Shown here: positions 39,857 to 48,872 of the stretch, in pieces | Position numbering within the stretch: position 1 is the stretch's first letter | Layout of the letters: the number at the start of each line of letters is the position of its first letter | Origin: an uncultured Eubacteriales bacterium | GTDB lineage: Bacteria; Bacillota; Clostridia; Christensenellales; Aristaeellaceae | Length of the DNA: 64,000 nucleotides | NCBI GenBank assembly: GCA_900315675.1 | Contig: OMZY01000018.1 | Location: forward strand, 1-64,000 | Direction: 5' to 3' | Translations under genes and position numbers: made by a program | Notes under the pieces: generated by a model | Database searches by the model: none | Told to the model about the DNA's origin: nothing | Seen by the model: the letters and a program-made list of their open reading frames with translations, nothing else

Positions 39857-41515
39857 CCGCCTGTCCAGCCTTTCCTCGAAATCCTTGACCGGCAGGGGCT
39901 TGTCATAGTAGAAGCCCTGGGCAATGTCGCAGCCGCATTTGCGCAGGATATTGACCTGGCCGATGGTTTCCACGCCCTCGGCCACGCAGATCAGGCCGAT
40001 CTCCTTGGCCATGCTGACCACATGGCGGAACATGATGTTCTGGCGCTCCTCATCGGCGCCTTCATTGACGGGCAGGAAGTTCTTATCCACCTTCAGAATG
40101 TTCCAGGGGATTTCCCGGATCAGGTTCAGGGAACTGTAGCCGATTCCGAAGTCATCCACGGAGGTATAGACGCCGGCTTCCTGCAGCGCGCCGGCCACGC
40201 GCTTGAGATCGCGGAACTCCACGTCCGTGACCGTCTCTGTCAGCTCGATTTCAATCAGTTCGTGCGGGACCTGGTACCGGTCCACAACCTCCAGGATGTT
40301 TTCCGTCAGGCTCAGGTTGATCAGGTGCCGGCGGGAGAAGTTGACGGAGACGCGGACAGGCTGGCGGCCTTCGTTCAGCCAGCGCCGCAGGTCCCGGCAG
40401 ACCTGATCCAGCACATAGAAGTCCAGTTTGCAGATATCCATGGTCTGTTCCAGGTCGGAAATGTATTCCGCCGGCATCATCAGGGTGCCGTTGCGGTACC
40501 ACCGGCTCAGGGCTTCCGCCCCGGCAATGGAGTTATCCTTCAGGCTGATCTTGGGCTGATAGAAAACCAGGAACTCCCGGTTTTTCAGGCCGATGGGGAA
40601 CTGGGCGCGGATCTGCATGAACCGATCCTTTTCCGCCATCAGCTCTTCGCTTGCGTAAACAATATCCCCGGCGTCCCCGCGCCAGGCGGCGTTGTAGGCG
40701 CCGGTGAGTCGGTCCATGATGTCTTCGACCTGGTAGAAATAGTAGTCATCGGGAATCAAAAAGATCCCGGCGCGGGAGGAGATCATCACACGATCTCCTT
40801 CATTATAGGAAATCGGGACGCCCTCAAAACGTGCCAGGACTTCATTCAGTTTTTCTTTGAGGAATACCGCCACGAAGTTGTCTCCCCCCAGGCGGCTGAC
40901 AATGCCGTCCGGACTGACGACCTCTTCAATGGTATCGATATATTTTCTCATGGCCTCGTCGCTGACCTTCCGCCCGAGCTGGCGGTTGATCAGGGAGAAA
41001 TGGCGCAGGTTGAAACGGGCGAAAGCATACTGGTTGATTTTGCCGGAGGAACCGATCTGTTTAACGGTGGCATGGAGGAAGCGGTAATTGCTGTAACCCG
41101 CGTCATCAAAGAGGGTAGCCTGCTCCACCAGGCCCGCGGCGCGCAGGCGGCCGACCACTGTGAGCATCAGGCGCTCGACCATTTCGATCCGCTTCCGCTC
41201 CACATCGGTCCATGGTTTGACGCCTTTGGCGCGGTAAGCTTTGCAGTCCGCCACCACGATATCGCTGAGAACTGTCCGGCAGGTGATGACCTCTGCCGTT
41301 TCCTCCCCGCTGTCATAGCAGGTGAGCACGGTGCCGCGCCCCAGGCGCTCCTCTTCCGCGCTGGTGTAATACTCCATTACGCCTTTGCACACACGGAACG
41401 CGATGCACATCTGCCTCAGGATGGTATATGTTTTCTCAATGTTGAAGTGATCCAGATCCGTGATTGTGTCCGTCAGATCCTCCAGATACTGCGAAAACAA
41501 GACGTCCTGATTCAT
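39827..41515 (-). CDS. GGDEF-like/EAL cyclic-di-GMP protein
   Basis: 562 residues, no signal peptide. Residues 1-140 are an unrecognised helical input region. Residues 160-290 form a GGDEF fold whose active site reads RLGGDNFVAVF: Glu is Asn, so cyclase activity is unlikely. Residues 300-545 are an EAL phosphodiesterase: GAEALSRW, the ELTET Glu, VDDFGIGYSS, KVDKNFL and AEGVET are all intact, so it probably hydrolyses c-di-GMP, with GTP perhaps regulating through the degenerate domain. ATG 41515 follows GGAG by 9 bases; an upstream start adds 13 residues without a good site. Confidence 0.92.
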   Translation of the reverse strand: MNQDVLFSQYLEDLTDTITDLDHFNIEKTYTILRQMCIAFRVCKGVMEYYTSAEEERLGRGTVLTCYDSGEETAEVITCRTVLSDIVVADCKAYRAKGVKPWTDVERKRIEMVERLMLTVVGRLRAAGLVEQATLFDDAGYSNYRFLHATVKQIGSSGKINQYAFARFNLRHFSLINRQLGRKVSDEAMRKYIDTIEEVVSPDGIVSRLGGDNFVAVFLKEKLNEVLARFEGVPISYNEGDRVMISSRAGIFLIPDDYYFYQVEDIMDRLTGAYNAAWRGDAGDIVYASEELMAEKDRFMQIRAQFPIGLKNREFLVFYQPKISLKDNSIAGAEALSRWYRNGTLMMPAEYISDLEQTMDICKLDFYVLDQVCRDLRRWLNEGRQPVRVSVNFSRRHLINLSLTENILEVVDRYQVPHELIEIELTETVTDVEFRDLKRVAGALQEAGVYTSVDDFGIGYSSLNLIREIPWNILKVDKNFLPVNEGADEERQNIMFRHVVSMAKEIGLICVAEGVETIGQVNILRKCGCDIAQGFYYDKPLPVKDFEERLDRRFYPLGKARG

Positions 41516-41849
41516 GGCAAGCGCTCCGCTTTCTTCTTTAGTTTTGAAAACCATTTACATCATACAGGAATCGAATCCGAAAAACAACCCCAATGTACGG
41601 ACATTTTTGTACAAAAACGGCCAAAAGAATAAATAAACCTATGGTTTTTGTAAGCATTGCAAGATTTGTCCGCAAAAAAGTATAAATTGTATTTTCTTTG
41701 CTCTGCGGATACGGTGTTTCTTCACGCTGAAGTTCCGGAGCAGAACAGAAAAGCAGGAGTCCTTTCGGACTCCTGTTGTCAATATCAGATACACAACGGC
41801 TCAGAATTGAACGGTATACTGAAACCGTATATTGTTTGGCCGGAGTATC

Positions 41850-41912
41850 TCATTCTGCATTCTGCATTTTTAATTCTGCATTGCAGCTATCTGATCCGCG
41901 AAGCGATCAGAT
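41850..41912 (-). repeat. Heptamer array and stop-codon palindrome
   Basis: ATCTGATC-CGC-GAA-GCG-ATCAGAT (41889-41912, one bulged base, GAA apex) contains the sulfhydrylase stop. It borders CATTCTG CATTCTG CATTTTT AATTCTG CATTG units (41850-41884). Confidence 0.8.
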
Positions 41913-43184
41913 GGCTGCCAGCGCCTGCGCAATATCCTCGATCAGGTCGTCCTTGCTTTCCAGGCCGACGCTGAGGCGCACCAGGTCCGGAGAGACGCCG
42001 GCGGCGAGCAGCTCCTCATCGCTCATCTGGCGGTGGGTGGCGCTGGCGGGATGCAGGCAGCAGCTGCGGGCGTCCGCCACATGGGTTTCGATGGCGGCTA
42101 CCTTCAGGTGCTTCATGAAGGCTTCCGCGGCCTTCCGTCCGCCCTTCACGCCGAAGGACACCACGCCGCAGGAACCGTTGGGCAGGTATTTCTTTGCCCG
42201 CTCATAGTATTTGTCTCCGGGCAGACCGCAGTAACTGACCCAGGCGATCTTGTCATGCCCGGCCAGGAATTCCGCCACGGCCTGGCCGTTTTCGCAGTGA
42301 CGCTTCATGCGCACGTGCAGGCTCTCCAGGCCCAGACCCAGCAGGAAGGCGTTCTGCGGCGCCTGGATGGAACCGAAGTCCCGCATCAGCTGGGCGGTCG
42401 CCTTGGTGATGAAGGCGCCTTCCAGGCCGAAACGCTCGGTATAGGTGATTCCGTGATAGCTGTCATCCGGCGTGGTCAGGCCGGGGAATTTGTCCGCATA
42501 CCTGTTCCAGTCGAACTTGCCGCTGTCCACAATGGCGCCGCCGACCGCGCTGCCGTGGCCGTCCATGTACTTGGTGGTGGAGTGGGTCACGATATCCGCG
42601 CCCCATTCAATGGGCCGGCAGTTGACGGGGGTGGCGAAGGTGTTGTCAATGATCAGCGGAACACCGTGGGCGTGGGCGGCCTTCGCGAACTGCTCAATAT
42701 CCAGCACGCACAGGGCCGGGTTGGCGATGGTCTCGCCGAAGAGCGCCTTGGTGTTGGGCCGGAAGGCGGCGTTCAGCTCCTCATCCGTGCAGTCCGGGCT
42801 GACGAAGGTGAAGTCGATGCCCATCCGCTTCATGGTCACGGCGAAGAGGTTGTAGGTGCCACCGTAGATGGCGGAGCAGGCCACCACATGGTCTCCGGCG
42901 CTGGCAATATTGAAGACGGCGAAGAAGTTGGCCGCCTGGCCGGAGGAGGTGAGCATGGCCGCGGAGCCGCCCTCCAGGGCGCAGATACGGGCCGCGACTG
43001 TGTCGTTGGTGGGATTCTGCAGGCGGGTATAGAAATAACCGGAGGCTTCCAGGTCAAAGAGCTTGCCCATATCCTCACTGGTATCATATTTAAAGGTAGT
43101 GGACTGGATGATCGGAATCTGGCGGGGTTCGCCGTTCTTCGGCGTATAGCCGCCCTGTACGCAAAGAGTTTCAATGCGGGACAT
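41907..43184 (-). CDS. O-acetylhomoserine sulfhydrylase-type enzyme
   Basis: 425 residues, full-length Cys/Met-metabolism PLP enzyme. STTFKYDTSEDMGKLF and SGYFYTRLQNPT near the N-terminus, PLP phosphate site TSSGQAANFF, and the Schiff-base Lys in HSTTKYMDGHG. Length and the DSYHG region fit O-acetylhomoserine aminocarboxypropyltransferase (MetY), making homocysteine or methionine precursors from sulfide. The close family includes cystathionine gamma-synthase. Start ATG 43184 after AAAAGGAGGC. No SAM riboswitch or T-box was seen upstream. Confidence 0.92.
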   Translation of the reverse strand: MSRIETLCVQGGYTPKNGEPRQIPIIQSTTFKYDTSEDMGKLFDLEASGYFYTRLQNPTNDTVAARICALEGGSAAMLTSSGQAANFFAVFNIASAGDHVVACSAIYGGTYNLFAVTMKRMGIDFTFVSPDCTDEELNAAFRPNTKALFGETIANPALCVLDIEQFAKAAHAHGVPLIIDNTFATPVNCRPIEWGADIVTHSTTKYMDGHGSAVGGAIVDSGKFDWNRYADKFPGLTTPDDSYHGITYTERFGLEGAFITKATAQLMRDFGSIQAPQNAFLLGLGLESLHVRMKRHCENGQAVAEFLAGHDKIAWVSYCGLPGDKYYERAKKYLPNGSCGVVSFGVKGGRKAAEAFMKHLKVAAIETHVADARSCCLHPASATHRQMSDEELLAAGVSPDLVRLSVGLESKDDLIEDIAQALAAI

Positions 43185-43511
43185 AAAGTTGCCTCCTTTT
43201 AATTCAGAATTCAGAATGAAGAATTCAGAATGATAAGATGAACGCAGGACAGCCAGGACTGCTCCTGCGACCAGAATACTATATCAGTTTTTGAAGGGAT
43301 GCGGATGCCCTTTTTGTGTTTTCGGAGGAAGGGATATTCTATTACGAGTTATAGCCTCAGGCTATAACTTCTACTGTCTCTTTATTATATAATGAAGCAA
43401 AAAACGCAATAAATGAAAAATGCACGGCGAGCTTACGTCTGCCTGAAATCAAGGAAATACAAGGATACATGAAAAAACCGGTCAAATATTGTCCAGTTCA
43501 TACCAAAATGC
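43185..43511. other. Gene-free interval with array and hairpin
   Basis: Heptamer array of AATTCAG/AATGAAG units at 43200-43233, AGTTATAGCC-TCA-GGCTATAACT at 43347-43368, otherwise AT-rich and unremarkable. Confidence 0.6.
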
Positions 43512-43541
43512 TTGCAATGTGTTCGTACAGAAGAGTATAAT
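43512..43541 (+). promoter_or_regulatory. Promoter of the first sugar importer
   Basis: TTGCAA (43512-43517), 18 bases, TATAAT (43536-43541). Confidence 0.7.
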
Positions 43542-43600
43542 GTGTACAATTCCTGCTGTGCAGGGGACATTTTTCACAATTCTGAAAGGAGACCTGAACC

Positions 43601-44890
43601 ATGAAGAAACTGTTGTCTGTTGTACTGGCTGTTATCATGCTGATGAGCATGGTATCCCTGGCCGGTGCCGAAGAAGTACAGGAAATCACCTGGATGTTCT
43701 GGGATGACCTGGAGGCGTCCTCCGACCTGATCACCCAGGGATTCAAGCAGGTGATTGACCGGTTCAATGAGGATTACGCCGGAAAGTACCACGTAACCCC
43801 CATCACCACCCAGCTGGAGCCGTACTACACTGACCTGAACGCTCTGGTTGACGCGCAGAAGACCCCCGACGTGTTCATCGTCAGCCCCGGCCCGAACCTG
43901 ACTGACTACGTGGCTCCCGGAATCGCCGCTCCCCTGGATGAATATCTGGAAGCGGACGGCTGGAAAGATACTTTCGCCGGTGACGCTGTGTTCGCTCAGC
44001 AGACCTACGATGGAAAGATCTACGCCATCCCGCTGAACACCGCTGCGGCTTGCGTGTTCTACAATAAGGAAATCTTCGAAGCGGCCGGTGCTGCTGTTCC
44101 CACCACCTACACCGAACTGCTGGACGCCTGCGAAAAGATCAAGGCTTACGGCAAGACCCCCATCACCATCAGCGCCGGTACTGCCTGGTGCCTGTCCATG
44201 CTGGCCGGCTACCTGTGCGACCGTGAAGGCGTTGACCTGAAGGCCCTGAATGCCAACGAAGCGAGCTGGGTCAATGAAAAGACCATCGCTGCCGGCGAAA
44301 AGCTGGTTGAGCTGTCCCAGTACTTCCAGGAAACCGCGGCCGGCGACTCCAACGATGACGCCACCACCGCCCTGTACATGGAAGACGCTGCGATCCTGAT
44401 CCAGGGTTCCTGGGCGATCGGCCAGATGAACGGCGGCAACCCCGACTTCGAAGCGAAGTGCGGCGTGTTCCAGTTCCCGGCCATCGAAGGCGCGAACGAT
44501 CCTAACCGGATCATTGCGAAGTCTGACTCCCTGGCGATGAGCTCCACCACCAAGTATCCGGAAGCCTGTATCGCCCTGATGAAGTACTTCACCGATGACA
44601 CTGCCCAGAAGTACACCGCTGAAGTCGGCGGCAAGATCCCGGTGACCAAGGTTGAATATGACGCGGACAAGGCTCCTGCCCAACTGGCCGACGTTATGGC
44701 GATCTTCAGCAACGCTTCCGCCACCTTCGGATTCTACAATGAATCCCTGGTGTCCTCTGACGCCGGTTCCTACTTCGACGATCAGATGGTCGCGATGTTC
44801 CAGAAGGAAAAGACCCCTGAAGAAGCCTTCCAGGCTGTTCAGGACTGGTATCAGAACTATTTCGCCGAGCAGGCAAAGAAAGCAGAATAA
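43601..44890 (+). CDS. Sugar ABC transporter substrate-binding protein
   Basis: 429 residues, family 1 (MalE-type) binding protein. The signal peptide MKKLLSVVLAVIMLMSMVSL is cut near AGA-EEV and has no lipobox Cys. It keeps the family features: IYAIPLNTAAACVFYNKEIF and AAILIQGSWAIGQM. It should collect an oligosaccharide outside the cell for the two permeases downstream. Codon bias is high, and a terminator after the gene should lower permease relative to binding-protein expression. GAAAGGAG precedes ATG 43601. Confidence 0.92.
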   Translation: MKKLLSVVLAVIMLMSMVSLAGAEEVQEITWMFWDDLEASSDLITQGFKQVIDRFNEDYAGKYHVTPITTQLEPYYTDLNALVDAQKTPDVFIVSPGPNLTDYVAPGIAAPLDEYLEADGWKDTFAGDAVFAQQTYDGKIYAIPLNTAAACVFYNKEIFEAAGAAVPTTYTELLDACEKIKAYGKTPITISAGTAWCLSMLAGYLCDREGVDLKALNANEASWVNEKTIAAGEKLVELSQYFQETAAGDSNDDATTALYMEDAAILIQGSWAIGQMNGGNPDFEAKCGVFQFPAIEGANDPNRIIAKSDSLAMSSTTKYPEACIALMKYFTDDTAQKYTAEVGGKIPVTKVEYDADKAPAQLADVMAIFSNASATFGFYNESLVSSDAGSYFDDQMVAMFQKEKTPEEAFQAVQDWYQNYFAEQAKKAE

Positions 44891-44906
44891 GAGTATTCTG
44901 TGATCG

Positions 44907-44937
44907 GCGGGGCTGTTACTGCAGCCCCGCCCTTTTT
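44907..44937 (+). terminator. Partial terminator inside the importer operon
   Basis: GCGGGGCTG/CAGCCCCGC and CCTTTTTG, between binding protein and permeases. Confidence 0.85.
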
Positions 44938-44987
44938 GAAAAGCAGCCCGTGAGCGGGCATCTGAAACAGATCTGAAGAGGAGTACT

Positions 44988-45887
44988 ATGGAAAAACTGC
45001 TGAGAAACAAAACCGCCATTATCCTGTTTATGGCGCCTACCCTGATTCTGTTTACGGCAATTCTGCTTGTCCCGATAGCTACGTCCTTTTATTACGCGTT
45101 ATGCGATTACGATAAGGCGACCCGCGCTTATTCCTTTATTGGCTTTGACAATTTCAGCAAAATGGTGAAGGATCCGATTTTCTGGATCTCCATCAAGAAT
45201 TCGCTGTTTTTCCTCGTTTTCTCCTGCGTTTCCCAGTTGATCTTCGGTATGCTGTATGCGGCTCTCCTGACCAACATCAACAAAGGACGGAACTTCTTCA
45301 AAAATACCATTTATATGCCCTGCGTGCTTTCATCCGCGGCCCTGGGCCTTCTGTGGGCGTTTGTGTTCCACGCCAAGGTCGGTATCAATACGCTGCTGGC
45401 CGGTATAGGGATCAAAGGCCCCGGATGGCTGTATGACATCAAGGGATTTATTACCCTGCCCATGTGGGTCATCGCCTTTGTAGCCCTGTGGCAGTACGTA
45501 GGCCAGTCCATGATGCTGTACATGGCCCAGATTTCCGGCATCAGCAAGTCCCTGTATGAAGCGTCCTACATCGACGGCGCAACAAAGAAAAAAGCTTTCT
45601 GGCACATTACGCTGCCGCTGATCAAACCCATGGTGGGTACCGCAATGAGCCTGAACGCGATCGGCTCCCTGAAATTCTTCGACCTGATATACTCCATGCT
45701 GGGAGATAAAACCACGAACCTGAAAATGGACGTGCTGGCCACGTTCCTGTACCGGTCCGGCTTCTCTTCCAAAGGCGGCAACCATTACGGCTACGCCAGC
45801 GCCATCGGTGTGGTGCTCGTGGCGTTGTGCCTGCTGTCCACGTTTGTGATCAACAAAGTCTTTAAAACTGAAAATTACGAGATGTAA
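44988..45887 (+). CDS. Sugar ABC permease, MalF-type
   Basis: 299 residues, six hydrophobic segments. The cytoplasmic EAA loop reads EASYIDGATKKKAFWHITLP, the coupling helix that contacts the ATPase. N-terminus LFMAPTLILFTAILLVPIAT is typical for UgpA/LacF permeases. Paired with the next gene; no ATPase gene is present, so a shared MsmX-type ATPase encoded elsewhere is presumed. ATG 44988 after AGAGGAG. Confidence 0.93.
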   Translation: MEKLLRNKTAIILFMAPTLILFTAILLVPIATSFYYALCDYDKATRAYSFIGFDNFSKMVKDPIFWISIKNSLFFLVFSCVSQLIFGMLYAALLTNINKGRNFFKNTIYMPCVLSSAALGLLWAFVFHAKVGINTLLAGIGIKGPGWLYDIKGFITLPMWVIAFVALWQYVGQSMMLYMAQISGISKSLYEASYIDGATKKKAFWHITLPLIKPMVGTAMSLNAIGSLKFFDLIYSMLGDKTTNLKMDVLATFLYRSGFSSKGGNHYGYASAIGVVLVALCLLSTFVINKVFKTENYEM

Positions 45888-45905
45888 GAAAGGAGGGTGT
45901 CTGCA

Positions 45906-46772
45906 ATGACCGCTGTTACCGCGAAAACAAAGATTAAAGAAAACAAGCCGAAATTGAAGAGTTCCACCGTCCTGATTTACGTCTTGTTCTCGATTCTGGT
46001 AATCCTGTATATTGCCCCGATCGTGTGGATTGCCATCACATCCCTGAAAACGCGCCCGGAAATCTATAAGGATCCTTTCGGACTGCCGACTGTGCTGCAG
46101 TGGGAAAACTATTCCTTCGCCTGGAATGCGGGTAAGCTGGGAACCGCCATGCTGAATTCCCTGTTTGTCTGCGTGGTGACCCTGATTTTTACCATGCTGT
46201 TCGGCTCCATGTCAGCCTTTGCCATCGGCCGGATGAAATGGAAACTGTCCGGGGCAGCCATGATGTATATCCTGATCGGCATGATGATTCCCGTCCACTG
46301 CGTGCTGATCCCGCTGTTTGTGCGGTTTGCGGGGATGGGACTGGACAATAACCTGTGGGGTCTGATCCTGCCGTACCTGACCTTCTCGCTGCCAACCTGC
46401 GTGTATATCATGACGGGCTTCTTCCGGAGCATCCCCAATGAGCTGCTTGAATCGGCCTGTATTGACGGCTGCTCCATCTACAAGACCTTCTATTCCATCT
46501 GCCTGCCGCTGTCCAAGACGGGCCTGTTCGTCACCGGCCTGATGACCTTCATCGGCAACTGGAACGAGCTGCTGCTGGCGATGGTATTCATTCACGATGA
46601 CACCAAAAAGACCCTGCCGGTAGCTGTGACCAAGTTTGTTTCACCCTACCAGACGAACTACGAAAAGATGTTCCCGGCGATCCTGATCGCTATCATCCCC
46701 TCGATCATTGTCTACAGCATGTTCAGCAACCAGATTGTGGACGGCCTGACGCAGGGCGCGGTGAAAGGATAA
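45906..46772 (+). CDS. Sugar ABC permease, MalG-type
   Basis: 288 residues, six membrane segments. EAA loop ESACIDGCSIYKTFYSICLP. The C-terminus NQIVDGLTQGAVKG is the usual ending of MalG-type permeases. ATG 45906 lies 8 bases after AAAGGAGGG; a GTG inside that site (45897) would add only three residues. Forms a heterodimer with the preceding permease. Confidence 0.93.
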   Translation: MTAVTAKTKIKENKPKLKSSTVLIYVLFSILVILYIAPIVWIAITSLKTRPEIYKDPFGLPTVLQWENYSFAWNAGKLGTAMLNSLFVCVVTLIFTMLFGSMSAFAIGRMKWKLSGAAMMYILIGMMIPVHCVLIPLFVRFAGMGLDNNLWGLILPYLTFSLPTCVYIMTGFFRSIPNELLESACIDGCSIYKTFYSICLPLSKTGLFVTGLMTFIGNWNELLLAMVFIHDDTKKTLPVAVTKFVSPYQTNYEKMFPAILIAIIPSIIVYSMFSNQIVDGLTQGAVKG

Positions 46773-46823
46773 AAAAAGAAGCGGGCGTTCCGCTTCTTCA
46801 TAATGAATCATGACAGGTATATG

Positions 46824-46856
46824 CCGGATGGGCGGATGACGCCCGTCCGGTTTTTT
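46824..46856. terminator. Terminator between importer and araC
   Basis: CCGGATGGGCG/CGCCCGTCCGG (one G-T pair) and TTTTTT; its T tract touches the araC stop. AGAAGCGG/CCGCTTCT (46777-46799) is an additional hairpin just upstream. Confidence 0.85.
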
Positions 46857-47671
46857 CAGTACTTGGAGTTGCCGTCCAGGATCCGGTTCCGCAGGGAGTC
46901 GAGATGTTCCGAGGGCAGGCACCCCAGCTCCGCCTGGAAGGCCCGGCGGAAGGTGCGCATGTTGGTATAGCCGCAAGCGTCGCTGACCTCGGTCAGGGTC
47001 ATGTTGGGATCCCGCATCAGCAGGCGGGCCTTGCTGATCCGGATGGCGTTAATGAACCGGCGGAAATTGGTGTGCATCCGTTCCGAGAAGAAATGGCTCA
47101 GGTGGGACACGCTGATGCCCAGAGCCCGGGAGGCGCTTTCCAGGGTGATTTCCTCAAAGGCGTGATCGGAGATATAGTGGATGATCCGGTGGCCCAGCTC
47201 CTTCTCGCTGTAGTCATAGACCGGGCGGTAGGAGAGGTTGTGGAGCAGGCCGGCCAGGACCACGTGCAGGTAGGCGACGCACAGGGGCAGGTCGTTCTCC
47301 ATGGTCAGGCTGCTCAGCCGGCCGACGGCGAGGCGGAGATCCATACAGGTCTGGGACGCAGGCAGGAACGGGCTTTCCGGCTGGAGGCCGTGGAAGGTGC
47401 CCGCGTATTCCGGAATGATGTCCGGCGGGAAGATGGCGGTGATTCCGTTGATGTCCTCACTCATTTCGTCATAGCTGTGGGGCACCAGGGGAAAAACAAC
47501 GGCCGCGTCCCCGGGATTGAGCCGGTAGGGCGTTTCGTCAATGGTCATGACGGTGGTGCCCCGGGTGACCACCACCAGCTCTGCCACGGCATGGACGTGG
47601 GCGGGGAAGGTATGGTGGGTCATCTCACCGATAAACATCTTTTCCGGGCGCTGCTCATAGAAAGTACTCAC
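46856..47671 (-). CDS. AraC-family regulator
   Basis: 271 residues: N-terminal cupin (TFPAHVHAVAELVVVTRG, RLNPGDAAVVFPLVPHSY) that should bind a sugar, and two C-terminal helix-turn-helix motifs (LESASRALGISVSHLSHFF and LTEVSDACGYTNMRTFRRAF). Start GTG 47671 after GGAGG with 10 bases between. It diverges from the permease at 47944, with promoters facing both ways in the 270-base gap, so it most probably controls that importer and the glycan-degrading genes following it. Confidence 0.92.
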   Translation of the reverse strand: MSTFYEQRPEKMFIGEMTHHTFPAHVHAVAELVVVTRGTTVMTIDETPYRLNPGDAAVVFPLVPHSYDEMSEDINGITAIFPPDIIPEYAGTFHGLQPESPFLPASQTCMDLRLAVGRLSSLTMENDLPLCVAYLHVVLAGLLHNLSYRPVYDYSEKELGHRIIHYISDHAFEEITLESASRALGISVSHLSHFFSERMHTNFRRFINAIRISKARLLMRDPNMTLTEVSDACGYTNMRTFRRAFQAELGCLPSEHLDSLRNRILDGNSKY

Positions 47672-47721
47672 AGTCTGGAAACCTCCGTTTTTTGCTGCAT
47701 TCTTTGTCCTGCATGCGGTAC

Positions 47722-47750
47722 ATTATACGGTATGTTCTGACCTATTGTAA
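47722..47750 (-). promoter_or_regulatory. Promoter of araC
   Basis: Leftward TTACAA (47750-47745), 17 bases, TATAAT (47727-47722). Confidence 0.6.
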
Positions 47751-47825
47751 ACCAAATCCAACAAAAAGAAAATATTTTTCAACTGCCAAAAGCAAATTTT
47801 GTCCCTCACTTGTTCAAAAAAGGCG

Positions 47826-47854
47826 TTGTAGGTGAACGTTCTTCCTGCTATAAA
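47826..47854 (+). promoter_or_regulatory. Promoter of the second importer
   Basis: TTGTAG (47826-47831), 17 bases, TATAAA (47849-47854). The upstream stretch 47755-47820 is A/T-rich and is the likely AraC-type binding zone. Confidence 0.6.
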
Positions 47855-47943
47855 TATAGGGTAAGTAAAAGCAGAACAGGGAACACAAAATGTTTTTTGA
47901 AACAGTAACAAAAGCGAAACGATTCGCGGAAGGAAGTGAAGAG

Positions 47944-48852
47944 ATGAGCAAGAAAACCCGGTCATACGTGGAATTCCTGTATATCCTTCCGTTTCTGATT
48001 CTTGCGGCATTCATGTTCTATTATCCCCTGTACGGATGGATCTATGCGTTCCATGACTATATGCCGCCCAAGCCTATTTCGTCAGAAACCTTTGTGGGCC
48101 TGAAATGGTTCCAGTTTATTGTCAGCAACCCTGTCCGCCTGGCGGACGTGGGCCGCGTGCTGGTGAACACCTTCGCCATGAGCGGCATTTCCCTTGCCTT
48201 CAGCTGGTTCCCGATGATCTTCGCGGTGTTTCTCAATGAAATCCGCTGCAAACCCTACCGCAAGTTTGTCCAGACGGTCACCACCCTGCCGAACTTCATC
48301 AGCTGGGTGCTGGTGTTCTCGGTGGCCTTCAACGTGCTCAGTTCCACCGGCGCGGTGAACACGGTGCTGACAAGCCTGGGGCTGATTGACAAGCCCGTCG
48401 CCTTCCTGAGCTCCAAGGAGCATGTCTGGTTCAGGATGTGGCTGTGGCTGACCTGGAAGAATGCCGGCTGGGCGGCCATCATGTACCTGGCCGCGATTTC
48501 CGCCATCGATGAGCAGATGATCGAGGCAGCCAAGGTGGACGGTGCTACCCGGATGCAGATTATCTGGCGGATCACCATTCCCTGCCTGCTGCCCACTTAC
48601 TTCGTGATCGTCATGCTGAACCTGGCCAATTTCCTTTCCAACGGCATGGAACAGTATTACGTGTTCATGAACAACTTCAACAAGAAGTCCATTGAGGTGC
48701 TGGACCTGTATGTGTATAACATCGCCACCTCGGGACGCGGCAACTATCCGCTGTCCACCGCGATCAGCATGCTCAAGAGCATCGTGAGCGTGGCGCTGCT
48801 CTTCATCACCAATACCGTTTCCCGCCTGGTCCGCGGGGAAGGCTTCGTGTAA
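47944..48852 (+). CDS. Sugar ABC permease, LplB-type
   Basis: 302 residues and six membrane segments. EAA loop EAAKVDGATRMQIIWRITIP. FYYPLYGWIYAFHDYMPPKP near the N-terminus is typical of the LplB/YteP group that imports complex plant oligosaccharides (for instance unsaturated rhamnogalacturonides). ATG 47944 follows GGAAGTGAAGAG; a longer start at 47890 is possible but not conserved in character. Coupled to the next permease, 20 bases on. Confidence 0.93.
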   Translation: MSKKTRSYVEFLYILPFLILAAFMFYYPLYGWIYAFHDYMPPKPISSETFVGLKWFQFIVSNPVRLADVGRVLVNTFAMSGISLAFSWFPMIFAVFLNEIRCKPYRKFVQTVTTLPNFISWVLVFSVAFNVLSSTGAVNTVLTSLGLIDKPVAFLSSKEHVWFRMWLWLTWKNAGWAAIMYLAAISAIDEQMIEAAKVDGATRMQIIWRITIPCLLPTYFVIVMLNLANFLSNGMEQYYVFMNNFNKKSIEVLDLYVYNIATSGRGNYPLSTAISMLKSIVSVALLFITNTVSRLVRGEGFV

Positions 48853-48872
48853 GCGGAAGGGGGAAGAAGAGT

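Noticed and set aside
43185-43600. SAM riboswitch or T-box upstream of the sulfhydrylase
   Set aside because: No conserved core (K-turn, T-box sequence) could be found on the relevant strand.
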